DNA of 64,000 nt from Marthasterias glacialis (GCA_911728455.2 OU452221.1:8937918-9001917); one strand, 5' to 3'; shown: positions 1-12,710, counted from the stretch's first letter. Notes: generated by a model not told the origin, from the letters alone. Numbers and translations: made by a program.

Positions 1-45
1 GACACCACCGGATCATACAGTACCTTGATAATGTCATGCACCTCG
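1..45 (+). CDS. Candidate penultimate exon of left-edge gene (partial)
   Basis: The window opens inside a possible coding exon that ends in a strong splice donor, G|GTGAGT, at 45/46. Only the third frame stays open and usable (His-His-Arg-Ile-Ile-Gln-Tyr-Leu-Asp-Asn-Val-Met-His-Leu plus one base). It ends in phase 1. The next acceptor at 816-817 opens an exon that needs exactly one carried base, so joining the two makes an Asp codon and keeps the frame open. That phase match is the main support. The short peptide looks like the end of a helical domain, but I do not recognise the family. The 5' part of the gene lies outside the window. The intron would be 46-817. Confidence 0.5.
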
Positions 46-817
46 GTGAGTACCATTAGTCCAGAGTCGACATGCCCAAATTGCGGATTCGGGAAAATGG
101 GTCGTACCGGTACCCAAGGATGAGAGTGGATCAAAATGAAAAGTCCACGAAACACCGGTGGAGAGTTTGATGGCTACCAACCGCACGTCATGACCCGTTT
201 CAATAGAAGCATTATGTGCTTAATACATTGATGGGTCAACCACCTTGTCCTTGATGCAATCAAATTTACAGTACATGTACTTGAAAAAAAAATTAATAAT
301 AATAAAAATAAAAAAGTAAACAAATTGTAAAATCTGAAATCTGGAAAAATCCGGAGAAATCCCATCCCTGGTACTCGTACCATCCATGGAACTACCTCCA
401 TATTAAACAGGACTGGTAATTATCTAGAAAAACATTTATTAGTTTCCATCTGAAAGCTCATTGTGGATGATAAAAGTTTTTATACCAGTACCACTTCTCC
501 GGAGAATTACTTCTGTTTGAAATACTGTCAAAGTTGAGAAAGTAGCATATTATTGAAGACCCCAAAATCACTGTTGGATGACGGCAATCGAAAAACAAGA
601 GGATGGGAGTGAATTTACTTTTTCACAAAACAAATAAAAAGATGGCCCTGCAACTAGCATGCCCTATCCGTTTGGGTATTTTAATCCCAGCTATTTCATT
701 CAAATGTGAAGGCGCGAATTATTGGCAAGTCCATGACTTTACGGTACCTTAAATCTGTTTGCGTGACTCAAAATAATGGCTAAATTTCTCACTTTGTTTT
801 GGTTTCATTCTCAATAG

Positions 818-1467
818 ATGTGGAACGTGCAAAAAGTCAAGAGGAACTTGGAAAGGTTTTCACCGAAAACAAAGTGGCGAACGACGAAGTTGATAGTCTT
901 ATGAAGACGCAGCCACTGGCAAATTTCTCATCACAACAGAGACTGGATCGCTCAATATCTTGGTCTTGTAGTTCCAATAGTAGTACAAGCAGTAGCTGGT
1001 ATGATGAAGAAGACCAATACTCAACATTGTATGACAGTACCCACTCTGAGCGGACAACCAACGAATTGAGCGTGGGGAATATTGAGTCTTTGTCCCGGTG
1101 TGCGATGAGCCAGGGTCTGGATCGAATCCCGGAGTCTCCGGTCTATACCGAGGTCCGACGACAGGGTGCTGCTGCTACTTCTCCCCGTGCAACGAGTCCG
1201 TGTGAGGCCGTGGTTGAACGGCGAATACGGAGACGGAGTTCAAGCGACACCACCGATTCCAGGGTGAAGTATCTTGAGCGTTTAGTTGAGGGTCTCCAGC
1301 GTGGATTGATGGAAACTCAAGAAGAATTGGAGAAGACGAAGCACGAGCTGAAACATGCCAAGGACATCCCGTGGTCAACGGGACAGGTGAAGGTTGACGG
1401 ACCTTCTGATGACACTGCCACATTGATTTTAAAACTACGTAAAAGGCTGTCTAGCCAACCCAATTAA
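818..1467 (+). CDS. Terminal exon of unrecognised gene with C-terminal coiled coil
   Basis: This is a long open frame of 216 codons ending in TAA at 1465-1467. It is preceded by a pyrimidine-rich tract and an AG at 816-817 (TTCTCAATAG), so I read it as the last coding exon of a plus-strand gene rather than a complete gene. The frame also runs upstream through a TTG but has no good ATG there. The encoded tail is hydrophilic: a Ser-rich stretch near 950-1000, a basic patch with Arg-Arg-x-x-Ser-type sites near 1219-1245 (possible basophilic kinase sites), then a Leu/Glu/Lys heptad-like helix near 1258-1365 that should form a coiled coil, and a short C-terminal Leu/Lys segment ending Ser-Gln-Pro-Asn. 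No catalytic motif is visible. A cytoplasmic adaptor or GTPase-regulator tail is plausible, but this is only inference. Confidence 0.7.
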
Positions 1468-1759
1468 GTATGCAATGATCCATAAATCTAAGAAAAAAAA
1501 GGAATGCAACTTTTTGTTTGTCGACAACGCAGGCCTTTAATTTTTAAAATGAAAGATAAATTATAAACGGAAGCAGTTCTGTATACATATTGTTTGTTAT
1601 CACAAAAGCACACGCATTCATAATTACCATTAACATACTTAAGCAGAAGACAATGCTGTTATTATAATCAATGTGTTTGAGGTATCGACAATTTATTATA
1701 CACAGGTCTAAGACGAGAATAACTCCTACATGAAATTTTGCCTGATGTTTGTTTTGTAC

Positions 1760-1765
1760 AATAAA
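1760..1765 (+). promoter_or_regulatory. Candidate polyadenylation signal AATAAA
   Basis: A canonical AATAAA hexamer lies about 293 bases after the TAA at 1467, on the same strand. It would give the left-edge gene a 3' UTR of about 0.3 kb. AT-rich sequence makes chance matches common, so this is moderate support only. Confidence 0.45.
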
Positions 1766-3499
1766 CATGAAAGTTCACAAACACTGGTCAGCAAAATTAA
1801 ACAAACTATAACTTAGGAGGTACATGACCACCTTGTGTATATATTTCTCCCCAAAAGTTAGTTTCTCATATTAGGCTATTATCGTACGTACCAGTACATA
1901 AAACAAAATACGGTGATCGGTAAATGCTAAATTTATTTCCGTACTTACTTAAAATTGTAGTTTGTGTATACACTTCGCATTCTTTCTGAATGTAGAGGAA
2001 GCAAGTGTTTTGACAAACATGTTTTGTTAAGCTAACAGTTCGTGTTGTCGTATAATGTTCAATAAATTAATATCAATTAATTTTTTTACTAGTACTGTTT
2101 TAAGTTGTAAAGATTTCAAGATATGGTATAACCGTGACTTTATAAACAGGAAATGTTCTGTCGACAAATGAAATATCAAAACCAAAATTTGTGTCTTCAA
2201 AAGAGCTGTTCCGTTTCGCTTTTCTGGAGAATTTGTGCCATATTTGTATTTTGCAATACCTGGGAACGACGTGCTCTTCCACCTCAACCATTGATGTACC
2301 TTGCCTTGATTCCTTGATTTATTTGTGACACTTTTAAAGACAGATTTGGACTTTCTTTATATTTTGGCAATTGAAGCTACAAAGCTCGCTTTTGGTATAA
2401 AAAAGCTGTTAGAATCCCTTCTCTGTGAGAAGTATTAAGTTGAGAATATTTCTCTTTTATACGAACAGCATCTGCAGTGACAGATCCAGTAGAAATGAGG
2501 GAATAAATGAATTAGAAATTCCCCACAACCGCACCATCCTTCCGAGGAGGATGCGGTGTATAGGGAAGGCCAGCGGACTGTCCGCCACTGATCAGCACAC
2601 TGGGTCGTAAATTACAAAAAGACATCATTTTAAAATTAATGTCACCATGCTATTTTACATGTGAACCCCCCCCCCCGGAATTGAAAGGGAGAGGGCCTGC
2701 ACATTCGAAACCACGGCACGGCTTAGGCTTCGTGGCTCTGGCTAATAGGGACCGTCCACCTATATTCGAAGTCCCGTACTGAAGGTGTACGCTTGCAAAA
2801 TTTAAACTGACAGAGCCCAAGCCGGAGCCTTATAGCCCAAGCCGTGATTTCAAAAAGGGTCTAATATTCCCTGACTTTAAAAACGTTGCCCCTAAAACGC
2901 AGCTCTTTGCTTGGCACCGGATGGGTATCTAAGTGCTAAAGACATTTTCAACCGTGCTGGCACTGCAACAGAATCTTTTAATTATCCGCAAAGAAAGAAA
3001 CAAATGACAAAAGGGACCAGATTTATAAGTAGGATATTTCTTAATGTAACATGGTTAAATCTGTAAATCTATTCGGTTCTTTAATCAAGATCAGAGGAAA
3101 TGTATCTTAAATAATATGTTGTTAACCGTATATAATATGTTGTTAACCGTATTTGGAAATTGCAGGTTTTTGTTTTTTTTGTTTTTTGTTTTTTTTTTTA
3201 CTTCCGAGAGTTTGAATTGTAGCTGAGGAGAAGATTGCATCACTCTTATAAGTACAATAGAGTACAACAAAGGTTATACGCCTTCATAGAGTTGAGTAAT
3301 TAATGAAACTGGGCCCAATGTCATGTCCATGCTTACCGCGGATTTATGTGCATACGGCCCACAGAATCACGTACTTTTTTACAGGTTCAAGTAAGCGTGT
3401 AATTCTGTGGGGGAAAGTAGCGCCATGTTTTACTCTAACGTACCGGTACAGTAGAATCTGAAGGGTCCCTGTGATGGGCGAAAAAGGCACACCGGATTT

Positions 3500-3610
3500 A
3501 AGTTCGAGGTCCCTGAGTTGTCAGAGTAGTCATGGTGCGTGTGTCCTTGAGAAGGACACTTCACTAAAATAGCTTCCCTTCACCCAGGTGTATAATTAGG
3601 AACCTGTAAC
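3500..3610 (+). repeat. SINE fragment (tail-side of tRNA-derived SINE)
   Basis: The stretch containing GTGTCCTTGAGAAGGACACT, followed by CTTCCCTTCACCCAGGTGTA, aligns by eye with the body of the longer SINE at about 32340-32690. The tRNA-like head is missing or decayed. Confidence 0.5.
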
Positions 3611-3929
3611 ATGACAGATCACTATAGCTATATAATAAGTGCACGTTTTACGGTCCCCAATAAGTTTATAAGGTTACACGAATCATTGTATTATACGCAG
3701 TGAAGCTGTTAATACCTTCATTAGAACATATACAATAAATAATACTTAGAGCTATATCGTCTAAATTGACCTTATATTATTATTACGTTATCATTAGTTA
3801 CTCTATATTTCTATGCAAATAAATGCTATATACAGACTACAGTACGGTTCTCCATTTTCTTGTATGAGCCCATTGGTTAATATCATAAAGAGAGAATACT
3901 TTCTGCTTTAAAACTATGCAATGTGTACA

Positions 3930-4107
3930 ATAGACCTTTAACATGGTGCGGCCATCTTGATTTTCTCCCATTCAAACCAATGTAACCAAACCGAGGCTGG
4001 AAGGGCAAATGGTCTGGTTCCTTTGTGTACAATGAATATTAGCATATATTACTGTTATTAGATACAGTGAACATGACCAAGATGGTTGCAGCATGATAAA
4101 GGTCTAT
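3930..4107. mobile_element. MITE, ATAGACCTTTA family, copy 1
   Basis: This 178-bp element has terminal inverted repeats reading ATAGACCTTTAACATGGTGC at the left and the complement of GCATGATAAAGGTCTAT at the right. The same element recurs at 63415-63586 with the same interior. A diverged relative with the same kind of ends follows at about 4119-4278. It has no coding capacity. Confidence 0.75.
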
Positions 4108-4738
4108 AGCAAACGCAATAGACCTTAATCATTATCGCAGCCATATTGTTCTTCTCAATGGTGATAAACCAACAGGTAAAGTCAGACCTCTTTTTGATAT
4201 GACGTGAATCAGCATTCAAAATTGCTATGGCAAACACAGGGAATATGACATAGTATGGTAACAGTGTAATAATGGTCTACAGTTTTTGAATTCAGTTAAA
4301 TAAATTTATATTTTTGCAATAAACCGTTGTGTCTCGTTGTCCTAATTTTGTTTTGTTATTATTCTGGTTTATTAAAAACATTCAAATCTCGGGGCCCAAG
4401 GGTCGAATTACATATGAATTCTCAAACAGTACAATACAAACAAATTATTTAACGAAAAAAAAAGAATGGAGAGACCCTAAAACACACAACTAAGAATTAT
4501 TATTGAGCATCTTAATTAAAAAAAAACGTGATTGGGCTGTTTCGGATACCAGGATGACGGACGGGAAGTCAACCGGGCAGACAGCTCTAGGGCCGGACAG
4601 ACGGCTATAGGGCCGGCTGGGCAGACAGCTATACAGGGCCGGTCGGGAAGTCATCCCAGCATGCGAACGGACTATCGGATAAGCAGGAGACAAACTAACG
4701 TAGTTATTGCTTCAACAAACATAATAAACCATGAAAGA

Positions 4739-5516
4739 ATAGACCGATTGCGCGACCAATGTTTACATGTCACCACGTGACCTATTGTGGGTACTACGTC
4801 ATCTGAGTTGATGGCAAACTACGTGCAAATGCTGCGACCGATAGAGTCACACTAAAATTCGGCTTTTGGTAATAATAACACAGTTCCTAAGCCCTCTTAT
4901 TAAAGTTGTATGTTGTGACATTGATTTCAATCACATTACTGTTTCATAAATTACCAGTATCTACTACTCAAGAGGTTTATTTTGAGTTATGCACTACCGA
5001 CGTCGGACGACTATGCAGCCACCACCTGTTATTTTGTTTGTTATGTAGGCCTTAATCACTGTTAAGGGTAAAGAACGTTCGAAAAGTGAGCATTTATACC
5101 TAGCCTTGCGAAATTCCAAATAGGCAAAGGAATCACACAGTTTTCGAAAGCAATTTCTTTGGATGATCCAGCTTCAAAACTTTGAAATTCTTGTGTTGAA
5201 AAGTGTGCGATCGCGGTCGTCTGGCCTAAACGTTCCGTCGTGCACTATACATCGTGCACATTTTACACGTTACTTGTGTATACAATTTCCAAGACTTGCT
5301 GGAACTGTCCTTACTGGCTTTGTTCAGTAAGTCGAAGGTCTCTGGTACAAATTCTGAAATATTTTTCACAGATTTCGAGAAAGAAAAGCCTCGATCGAAT
5401 TAACATATACAACAATCATCATGTACCGTATCGCACTTTCCTATGGAGGACGTCGTGTTTGTTTACATTTAATACCCACAATAAGTCACGTGACACAGGT
5501 CGCACAATCGGTCTAT
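4739..5516. mobile_element. 778-bp non-autonomous DNA transposon, ATAGACCGATTG ends
   Basis: The left end (ATAGACCGATTGCGCGACC) and the right end (complement of GGTCGCACAATCGGTCTAT) are inverted repeats. The inversion continues inward through a CACGTGAC and TATTGTGGGTA block on both sides. The 128-codon plus-strand frame at 5240-5626 runs into the right terminal repeat and resembles nothing known, so I do not call it a gene. Confidence 0.7.
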
Positions 5517-6709
5517 ACCGATATCCCTTTATGGCTTTTCAACACAAAGAATGTGGGCAAAAACAAAGCACTAAATACACTACAATCTCTGTTGAAATAA
5601 GTCACGTCATTCAAATCAGTTATTGATTCCATTGAACAAATTCTTTAATATTCGTTTCCCAGAACAACAAAGAAAACAAGATATTTAAAAGTTTACTAAC
5701 AAGGTGGCCAAAAAACAGTAATTGGTTATGGATGGGCCTGGATATTTAAACTATGTTTCCCCGCTGGAGGAAAAGAGCAACTTACCAACATGAAATTAAT
5801 CTTTAATCAAAGGTAGGCAAATAAATAAACAAACAGTCCACCACATTTGTAAAAAACAAACAAACAATAATACAAATAAAATAAATAAATAACAAATATA
5901 TGAAATTATATAAATTAAAACAATACTTCAATATAATGGTCTGTGGCTAATTTCCAATTTTTTCTGCAAATGTTAAGGCGTAGGCGTACTGGCCAAGTAA
6001 TTCAAATAAGTATCCGCGTACAAAACATACCCAAACATATTTTATGTTGTTTTTTTCACCCCCGCAAATTGTTTAAGCCCGTATTTTCATAAAGTTACAC
6101 TGGTTGTTTTATGAATTCTTTTCAGGCTCTCGAAGGGGGCTAAACAAAACAATGTGTCATGTCTTTTAGCTCATGAGTTTCCGTAATGTCTCCCATTGTG
6201 TTCTGTCGGTGCGTGTATTACCATTAGTGTTCCTTTCTCTATGGTATTACATTTCTGATGCAAAGTTCCCGCTTAATATTTTCGTTGAGTCTGAGCGCCT
6301 GTTGCCCACCCTTTGTAATCATAAACTGTTCGCATTCATTGAGTATTGCTTTAGTATTCCTTTCAAGTCATCAAATTTGAATGAATGGAATTACTGTCCG
6401 AGGTCATTCCCATCGACCCTCTCACGTATTCATCTTCCCTAGATTGTGGTCTGACCGTCAGCCAGAAATAGCGAACGGGGAAACACCATCAGCCGTGCAA
6501 AAAGGTCCTTTTACCCCAAACACATATAATATGTAGGGAACCCGTGTATTACGAATACAACAGATTCCCTATCAAAGAACAGTTCGAATTCCAGTGTAGA
6601 TTGTGTTACTGTTACCTATATTATCAACCGTATGATTTCAATTGCCCTACGACGATGCATGTTCAACCTTTTAGTTTTGTTTCCCGAGTGTGGTAAAAAT
6701 CCACAGGCC

Positions 6710-6778
6710 ACATCGGGTGGGTCTCGAACCCACGACCATCGGCTTTAGACCAGCTTTCTTAACGACTACACCCCGAGC
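6710..6778 (-). repeat. tRNA-derived SINE head (minus strand)
   Basis: Read on the minus strand, a tRNA-like segment begins GCTCGGGGTGTAGTCGTTAA (A-box-like) and carries GGGTTCGAGACCC (B-box, internal RNA polymerase III promoter). There is no clean four-arm cloverleaf, so a decayed SINE head is likelier than a functional tRNA gene. Confidence 0.55.
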
Positions 6779-7378
6779 TTGCTACGTGACAAGAGGCAGG
6801 GTCAATCTTATTAGAAGCGGTTACCGCTAACAATTTAATTAATATTGGTGATTGCATCTGGATAACGAGCAATATATGATTTGGTTTTTGCACTATTTTT
6901 GCAAGGAAAAACGTGTCATGAGTATCAACAAAAAAATTAACTGTGACCAGTAGAAACTTTAACTCATCCCATACAACAAAAACATTCATTTCAGAAAGAG
7001 ACGAAACAAAAGTGACGTAATCAAGTTACAACCAAACAAAAAGTGAAATATACATTTTGCTGAAAGAAAGAGGAAGTTGGACAAAGAACATTCTGCTTCA
7101 ACTACAACCTGACTAAATTTCAATCGATGTATAACTGAATGCACCGAACAACCAACATGTGACAGAATAACTACGCCTGAATGTAAAGTCGGATTGGTGC
7201 GGGTAGAACCACAAAAATTAACAAAAATGAACTTAATAAAATGCAATATCTTTTCTTGTACATGTTTGTTTAGTATTTAAATATTTTTGAATTTTAAATT
7301 TAACATCGTTAGATAGCACACTGACTTTACGTAATACATGGGGGCCATGTCAAACGAATGCAATGTTTATGGGCAACT

Positions 7379-7466
7379 AAGCCTAAGCCGGAGCCTAAGC
7401 CGGAGCCTAAGCCCGAGCCTAAGCCAAAGCCTAAGCCAGAGCCTAGGCCATAGCCTAAACAGAAGC
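7379..7466. repeat. 12-bp tandem repeat (AGCCTAAGCCGG-type)
   Basis: About seven imperfect 12-bp units of AGCCTAAGCC plus two variable bases sit within an element whose edge reads GTTTCGAAAGGGCCC. Related non-amplified segments with Pro/Ala-rich AAGCC motifs beside TTCGAAA occur near 2700-2870, 46370-46530 and 55170-55255. Confidence 0.7.
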
Positions 7467-7642
7467 CGTCGTTTCGAAAGGGCCCTACATGCACCCAACA
7501 ACAATGCTCGCTAAAGGCGTACTTCGACGGTACAAGATACATTTTTTATACCAGTCATACAATCCCAACAAAAATTAGGCGAAAACTGAAATGGAAACAT
7601 TTTACTTATAAAAAAAAAATTTGCATTCCTTTTAAAAAAATA

Positions 7643-7800
7643 ACAGGCCTGATGCTTCATTCTAGAAAGGGCAAGGGCACCAAGGCATTTTCTCCTTGGT
7701 AAAGGGCACCTCTATGAGGAAATTGTAAACTTCTATTGGAACATTTCAAATGGCAACGGAGGCCATTACCTCCGTTGCCTCCGTGAAGAATCAGGCCTGT
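7643..7800. mobile_element. MITE, ACAGGCCTGA family, copy 1
   Basis: This 158-bp element is bounded by ACAGGCCTGA and its complement TCAGGCCTGT. Its interior carries GGGCAAGGGCACCAAGGCA and the palindromic GGCAACGGAGG/CCTCCGTTGCC pair. Other copies are at 12545-12710, 25252-25408, 47856-48026 and 52048-52213. Confidence 0.75.
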
Positions 7801-8061
7801 TCCGGAAAGCGTCAATTCATTTCCATCCACTTTATCAATAAAACAAATCTCACAATTAACCTGTGGAAATTTCACCAAAAATATGAGGTCACGTTTCGGA
7901 CAGTAGAGATGTTTGGAAAAAGCGAAAACATATGAAGTGTTTTTCCCACTACATGTATTTTCTTGTGAGTCCAATGACCGCTTGGGTTTAAACTTTCACA
8001 AGTTTGCTATTCGTGTTGGGGTCACATAAAGTGCGGATACTTGTCTTTGACAATTACCAAT

Positions 8062-8370
8062 ATGCCATTTTGAGATATGGTGGACAATAAGGACACTATT
8101 AAGACTAATCCCAGCAGCTTGTTCATGGGCGTATACACCACCGCAACTATGGCCGCTGCAAGCGCGCGTTGAGGCACACGCACTATGAATCCCCCACGCC
8201 GATTGGTACATATGCGGGCTAACGCGCGTATCGTGTCATGCGCGCGTGCGGAGGCCATGGCTGCGGTGGTGTAAAACACCATAAACGAGCTCTGCTCGGA
8301 TTGGTGGTGTATGCACCCAAGCCAAACAGTGCACTCCTATAGTGTCCACCATGCCTCAAAAAATGCTAAT
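8062..8370. mobile_element. MITE, TTTTGAGATATGGTGGACA family, copy 1
   Basis: The left end ATTTTGAGATATGGTGGACA is answered at the right by GTCCACCATGCCTCAAAAAA, giving an element of about 309 bp. Nested inside are further inverted motifs around CGCGCG-rich sequence (8160-8250). A shorter copy lies at 16298-16418. Confidence 0.65.
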
Positions 8371-9460
8371 GTTGTAAGTGTGCAGTATCGATTCTCGAAG
8401 AAAACACTTGATTTCTTTTCTAGACCCATTGCAAACAACGTTACAAAAACGACTGCAGTAAAATTTGGGGTCAAAATTGCCATGTCTTCCCCTACGGTCA
8501 GGGCTCCTTTAATTAGCTCTATAGTTTGACATCATCCCAAAGGCAGACGCAGTAACTATGCGATGCGTTAACTAGTGGGTCTGCACATCAGAAGTTACCC
8601 ACAATACAAAGGATAAAGGTAAAATTTAGGATTGGTAAAGCTGGCAGTGTTCTTACCTTGTGTGATTCAATAAATAGGCCCTATATAACAAAAACAAACC
8701 TGTGAAAATATGGGCTCAATCCGTCGTCTGAGTCAGGAAAAAATAGTGAAAAACCATGCACACTTTTCAGCATGTAAACACATTGTTTATAAATTTCGAT
8801 TGTTACAACCGAAATTAAAGTCGGGTCTTCAAATGTCGTTTTCTCGACTTTGACAGTATTTCCAGACAGAAATATTTCTATAAAACATTGGTTCTGGTAT
8901 GAACATTTTTTAATGATGAATATGGTACCAATTTTATATTGTACCTTTAAAGCAACTACATCTACAGCTAAAGATTCCCACATCGATTGTAGAATTATTT
9001 GAAAACTCTCACAAAAATATATCTCTCTTTATTTAATCCAAAAAAATAATTTATTTCTTATGTAAATTACGTGGTCTTACAATTCAAACTCATGCATAAC
9101 AATTAAGTTAAAATGGAATCATTTTCAAAAAATCAAGGGCAAATCCACTGTTAAAGGTAACACTGCCTACATATCAGAAAATCTACTTGTATGTTGCTTT
9201 GTGAATTTTTAAAGCAACACAAAATGTAAGCCAACTCCACCCCTCCCCCCTATAACACACACACACACACACACACACACTCTCGGCTCTTTCATGATCA
9301 GTTTTTTCTTCTCGAACCCCTGGATCTCAAGTTTTGTTTATGTTTAGTTGTCATCGAAGCCAAGTATTCACTTTTGTTCCACAACAATTTACTAATCAAT
9401 AAATGACCATTCATTGTGATTTCCTTCGATCTAAATATCCAAAGCATTGGTTTCACTCCT

Positions 9461-9919
9461 TTAAAGGTCCCATGAATTAATTTTTTTTTTATTGGTTAAA
9501 AAAGGAAGTATGCCTATCATAGTATATTATTATTATTTTTTACATTTTTTACATGCCTATTTACCGTAGAAATAACAATTTCTAAAATTAGGGGATTGCC
9601 GCGCTCCACCCACCCTTCCTCATTAACATAAAATCTGTGACATAGACAGTTGACCGGCTGACCAGGGCCATGTGTGTGACAATAACACACATTGCATTGT
9701 TGATCACTCGGCACCAGAGCTGTCTTTGAAACTTTTTGACCACAGTCTACGTCTCGAATCATTGCGCAATCAAATGACACACATTTTCGGGCCTCAATTA
9801 AAGTGTATTAACGCATAACAAACACATCAAAATAGTCAATGTTATGTTTTGTTAATTTCAAACCGTATATTAAGCCACAAAAATGTAATGTGACAAAATA
9901 CCTCTTCATGGGCCCTTTA
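9461..9919. mobile_element. ~458-bp MITE, TTAAAGG(T/G)CCCATGAA family, copy 1
   Basis: The left end is TTAAAGGTCCCATGAA and the right end is the complement, TTCATGGGCCCTTTA. It is nearly collinear with the copy at 29073-29529. A half-copy is at 21579-21763. Short minus-strand frames inside are not conserved between copies. Confidence 0.8.
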
Positions 9920-10249
9920 CTAACAGATCAAGTCCTCTGGACAGTGGGAAGGTCCCCGTTCATAGACCTACGTTAAAATGGTGGGAAAAGTCATATCATC
10001 TGATACTCTTTCAGAGGGAAACATGACATGATTGGATGTAGCAACACTTCTCTTGATTGAATGGATGAAAATTTAGTAATGAAATAAAAAATTCCCGGTA
10101 CAAAATGTACAGACGCACATATTTGAAATTTGATGTTTTTGAATGTTTTCGCACTGGAATGGTATCAAATACAATTGCATTTTACATCAACTGCACGTGA
10201 GATTCAAGACTTGTAACATATTTTTCATATTTTCGTGTACCCCAAACAA

Positions 10250-10445
10250 AAATGGACCTTTTAGAGTCTCTCTATCAAAGGGAAACTACATCATAGTGGA
10301 ACCGTACGCTCGTTTCAATCAAATATAATTGTAGATATATACCATAGCTAGCCTGTGGAAATTTCATTTCAAAAGGTGGCAGCGTTTTTGAGATATTGGC
10401 GATAATCTGGAGCGATTATTTCCACGCATATGAAGAATCCGTCTT
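10250..10445 (+). mobile_element. Fragment of GAACCGTACG repeat family
   Basis: It shares GAACCGTACG, TTGTAGATATATACCAT and AAAAGGTGGCAGCGTTTTTG with the longer copy at 35501-35896. The inverted-orientation copies at 45720-46085 and 56566-56770 carry the same blocks. It lacks visible termini. Confidence 0.6.
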
Positions 10446-12087
10446 CAGACGTAACCTATGTTTTTCCGCAAAACGATGTTCGGCTGACCATTGCTTCAAA
10501 ATGAAACAAAATTACAAAACGAAGTAACACATGGCGAAACGATTTCACTAGATACTTGGGAATTATAATGTACTTTCAGTCAAGTAAGTTATTTTGTGTA
10601 GTAACTTCGAACTTTTTTTCATGTCTGCAAATGATGTAATGTACCTTTCAACAGACCGTTCCGGCCTGTCAATCAAACTGTGCGCATTGACCAATTGGAT
10701 CACGCCTTTTGGTCATGTGACCTCGGACAAACTCGGTCACACGTGCAGCGTAAACGCACACATAAGGTGTGTGGGCGGGGCTTGTTGCCGAAGCCAAAAC
10801 GGTCTATTATGACGTGGCTGACAGCAGTGGGTAAAACAAAAATAAATAAATAAAGATATAAGCAAAAACACCAGGAACACCAGCCAAACTATGTATATTG
10901 ACAATGATAAAGTGATGAACCATCAGAGGGACCAGTTCAATACTGCTTTTGTTTATTTGTACCCTTTACAGTTCCATAAGCCAATAACCTTGCTTGGCTG
11001 TCATTACTTGCCATTCAGGAAATGGACATTCCACAGATGGTTCATGTTGCATTATTGAGAGCATTTCCCCCTTTTTACATGAATGAATACAACTCATGTT
11101 TTGATGGCAAGGTTTTTCTTTCTTTCTTTTTCTATTTTTTACCACATTTTTTAAAGCCCATGTTTTGACCGGTCACAAATTTTGCTTTTTTCCCATCCAG
11201 CTCTGATCATTTTACGACACTACTTCTCACGAATGTATCGATCAATTCAGTGTTTACCGACCTTTGTTTTTCTTTTAATAAAAACTCGCCCAAACACAAG
11301 GCCAGAGGGCTATCCAGGGTTCAAGGAATTTGTTTAAGTAAACTTAAAGAAAGAGAGAGAGAGAGAGGATATCTGTTCACATTTCTCTTGAACTGGAACA
11401 GACTGAAAGATGGTGGAAAATAAGACACAGGTAGGGAGTTCCAAAGGGCAACGAGGCAGAAGTCGACAAACCCATTTCTGTTTGACTTCTCGCAGAATAC
11501 ACACCCTTTAAGCCCCTTCTAGAAAACTGGCATTGGCCCAATTGAAAGTAAGAGTAGAGATAATTTCCTGTTCTGTCTTTCATGGAGATTCAAAAGATGC
11601 CAATTTAATGATTCATACTTCCTTTTGGCTGCATGGAGGGGATCTCTCGATCTGTGTCAAATCACAAAGCATACAAAAGTGACTTATGTTCCCCCTGTAT
11701 TCAATAATGATACAGTATTGGTCTTTGGATGTGCAGGTCTAGCCAAAAAATGTATGTTTTGTTGTTTTTGTTTCAATGCCGATACAGGAAGTTTCAGTGA
11801 AAGTATTCACATTTTCCTGAGTGATACAGTTACATGTTTTGTAGAACAGTAGTGATGGGCTCTTTCTGATTGGCAAAATTTGATTGTATATTGACCCAAT
11901 TTACTTGACGTCATCGCCCAAGATAAGTCTTTGTTGCCCTATTTTTGGAGTTGGATTCCTGTGTGTTACCGTGCAGTAGGCATTTTACACTCCAGATAGA
12001 CCTGCATCAATGGCAGACAAAATGGCAAACCATGGGCTGACAGTGGCCTCATGTGATGGTAGTGCAAGAGGTCTATATGTATGTATA

Positions 12088-12157
12088 CTTATTATCGAAC
12101 CCACGACCTCTCAAATACTGTACGAGCACTCTAACCAACTGAGCTAACCAGCCCTAT
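12088..12157 (-). repeat. tRNA-like sequence / SINE head
   Basis: On the minus strand this reads GGGCTGGTTAGCTCAGTTGG, then GTTAGAGTGCTCGTACAGTA, then GGTCGTGGGTTCGA. It has very good A- and B-box sequences. The anticodon stem and the 3' acceptor half do not pair well, so a tRNA-derived SINE head or tRNA pseudogene is more likely than a working tRNA. Confidence 0.55.
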
Positions 12158-12372
12158 GTTGGTGGGCAATGCCAAATCTCTTACCTTGTGGGGTCCAGTC
12201 AGAAACCAAACCATATTTATATATAAATATATTAATCATGCAAACAGACTGAAATATCAATTCTTGAATAAACATCCTTGTGTTAACATATCTTGCTCTG
12301 TCCACTTTCTCTGTACATCAACCAACAATCTGTACACATATTTCCTTGTGAAGCACCATCCCTTGTAAATAA

Positions 12373-12539
12373 GGGAATAAAAGCGTGGTGACCGAGGTCT
12401 TAAACGGTCGTTTAAAACCGACAGGGTCGTGGCAGTGTGATAAAGGACCAGGCCAAGGGCAAGGTCCTTTATCACACGGCCACGTCCCTGCAAGGTTTTA
12501 AACGGCCGTTTAAGACCGAGGCACTACTCTTTTATTCCC
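12373..12539. mobile_element. 167-bp fold-back hairpin MITE (GGGAATAAAAG ends)
   Basis: The two halves are imperfect reverse complements over almost the full length: GGGAATAAAAG outer ends, TCTTAAACGG(T/C)CGTTTAA near 12400 and 12510, and GTGTGATAAAGGACC at the centre. It lies about 0.8 kb past the SLC41A stop. If it fell in a long 3' UTR, the RNA would form a long duplex. Confidence 0.75.
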
Positions 12540-12544
12540 ATTCA

Positions 12545-12710
12545 CAAATGCCATTTTTGTTGAAAGGGCAAAGGCACCAAGGCAATTTCTCCTTGATAAA
12601 GGGCACCTCTATGAGGACATAGTAAATTCCTATTGGAACATTTCAAGGGCACCAAGACAATGGCCAGGGGCAACTGTGGCAATTGCCTCCGTGAAGTATC
12701 ATGTCTGTAT
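12545..12710. mobile_element. MITE, ACAGGCCTGA family, copy 2 (diverged left end)
   Basis: It shares GGGCAAAGGCACCAAGGCAA, GGGCACCTCTATGAGGA and AATTGCCTCCGTGAAG with copy 1. The left end is degraded and the right end reads ATCATGTCTGT. It abuts the hairpin MITE to its left. Confidence 0.6.

Noticed and set aside
5240..5626. 128-codon plus-strand open frame
   Set aside because: It overlaps the right terminal inverted repeat of the 4739-5516 element and has no recognisable motif.
9517..9780. Cys/His-containing minus-strand frame that could look like a small zinc-binding protein
   Set aside because: It lies in a MITE. The matching region of the second copy at about 29130-29390 is frameshifted, so the frame is not conserved.
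12088..12157. Functional tRNA gene
   Set aside because: A- and B-boxes are good but the anticodon stem and acceptor stem do not pair, so a SINE or pseudogene is likelier.
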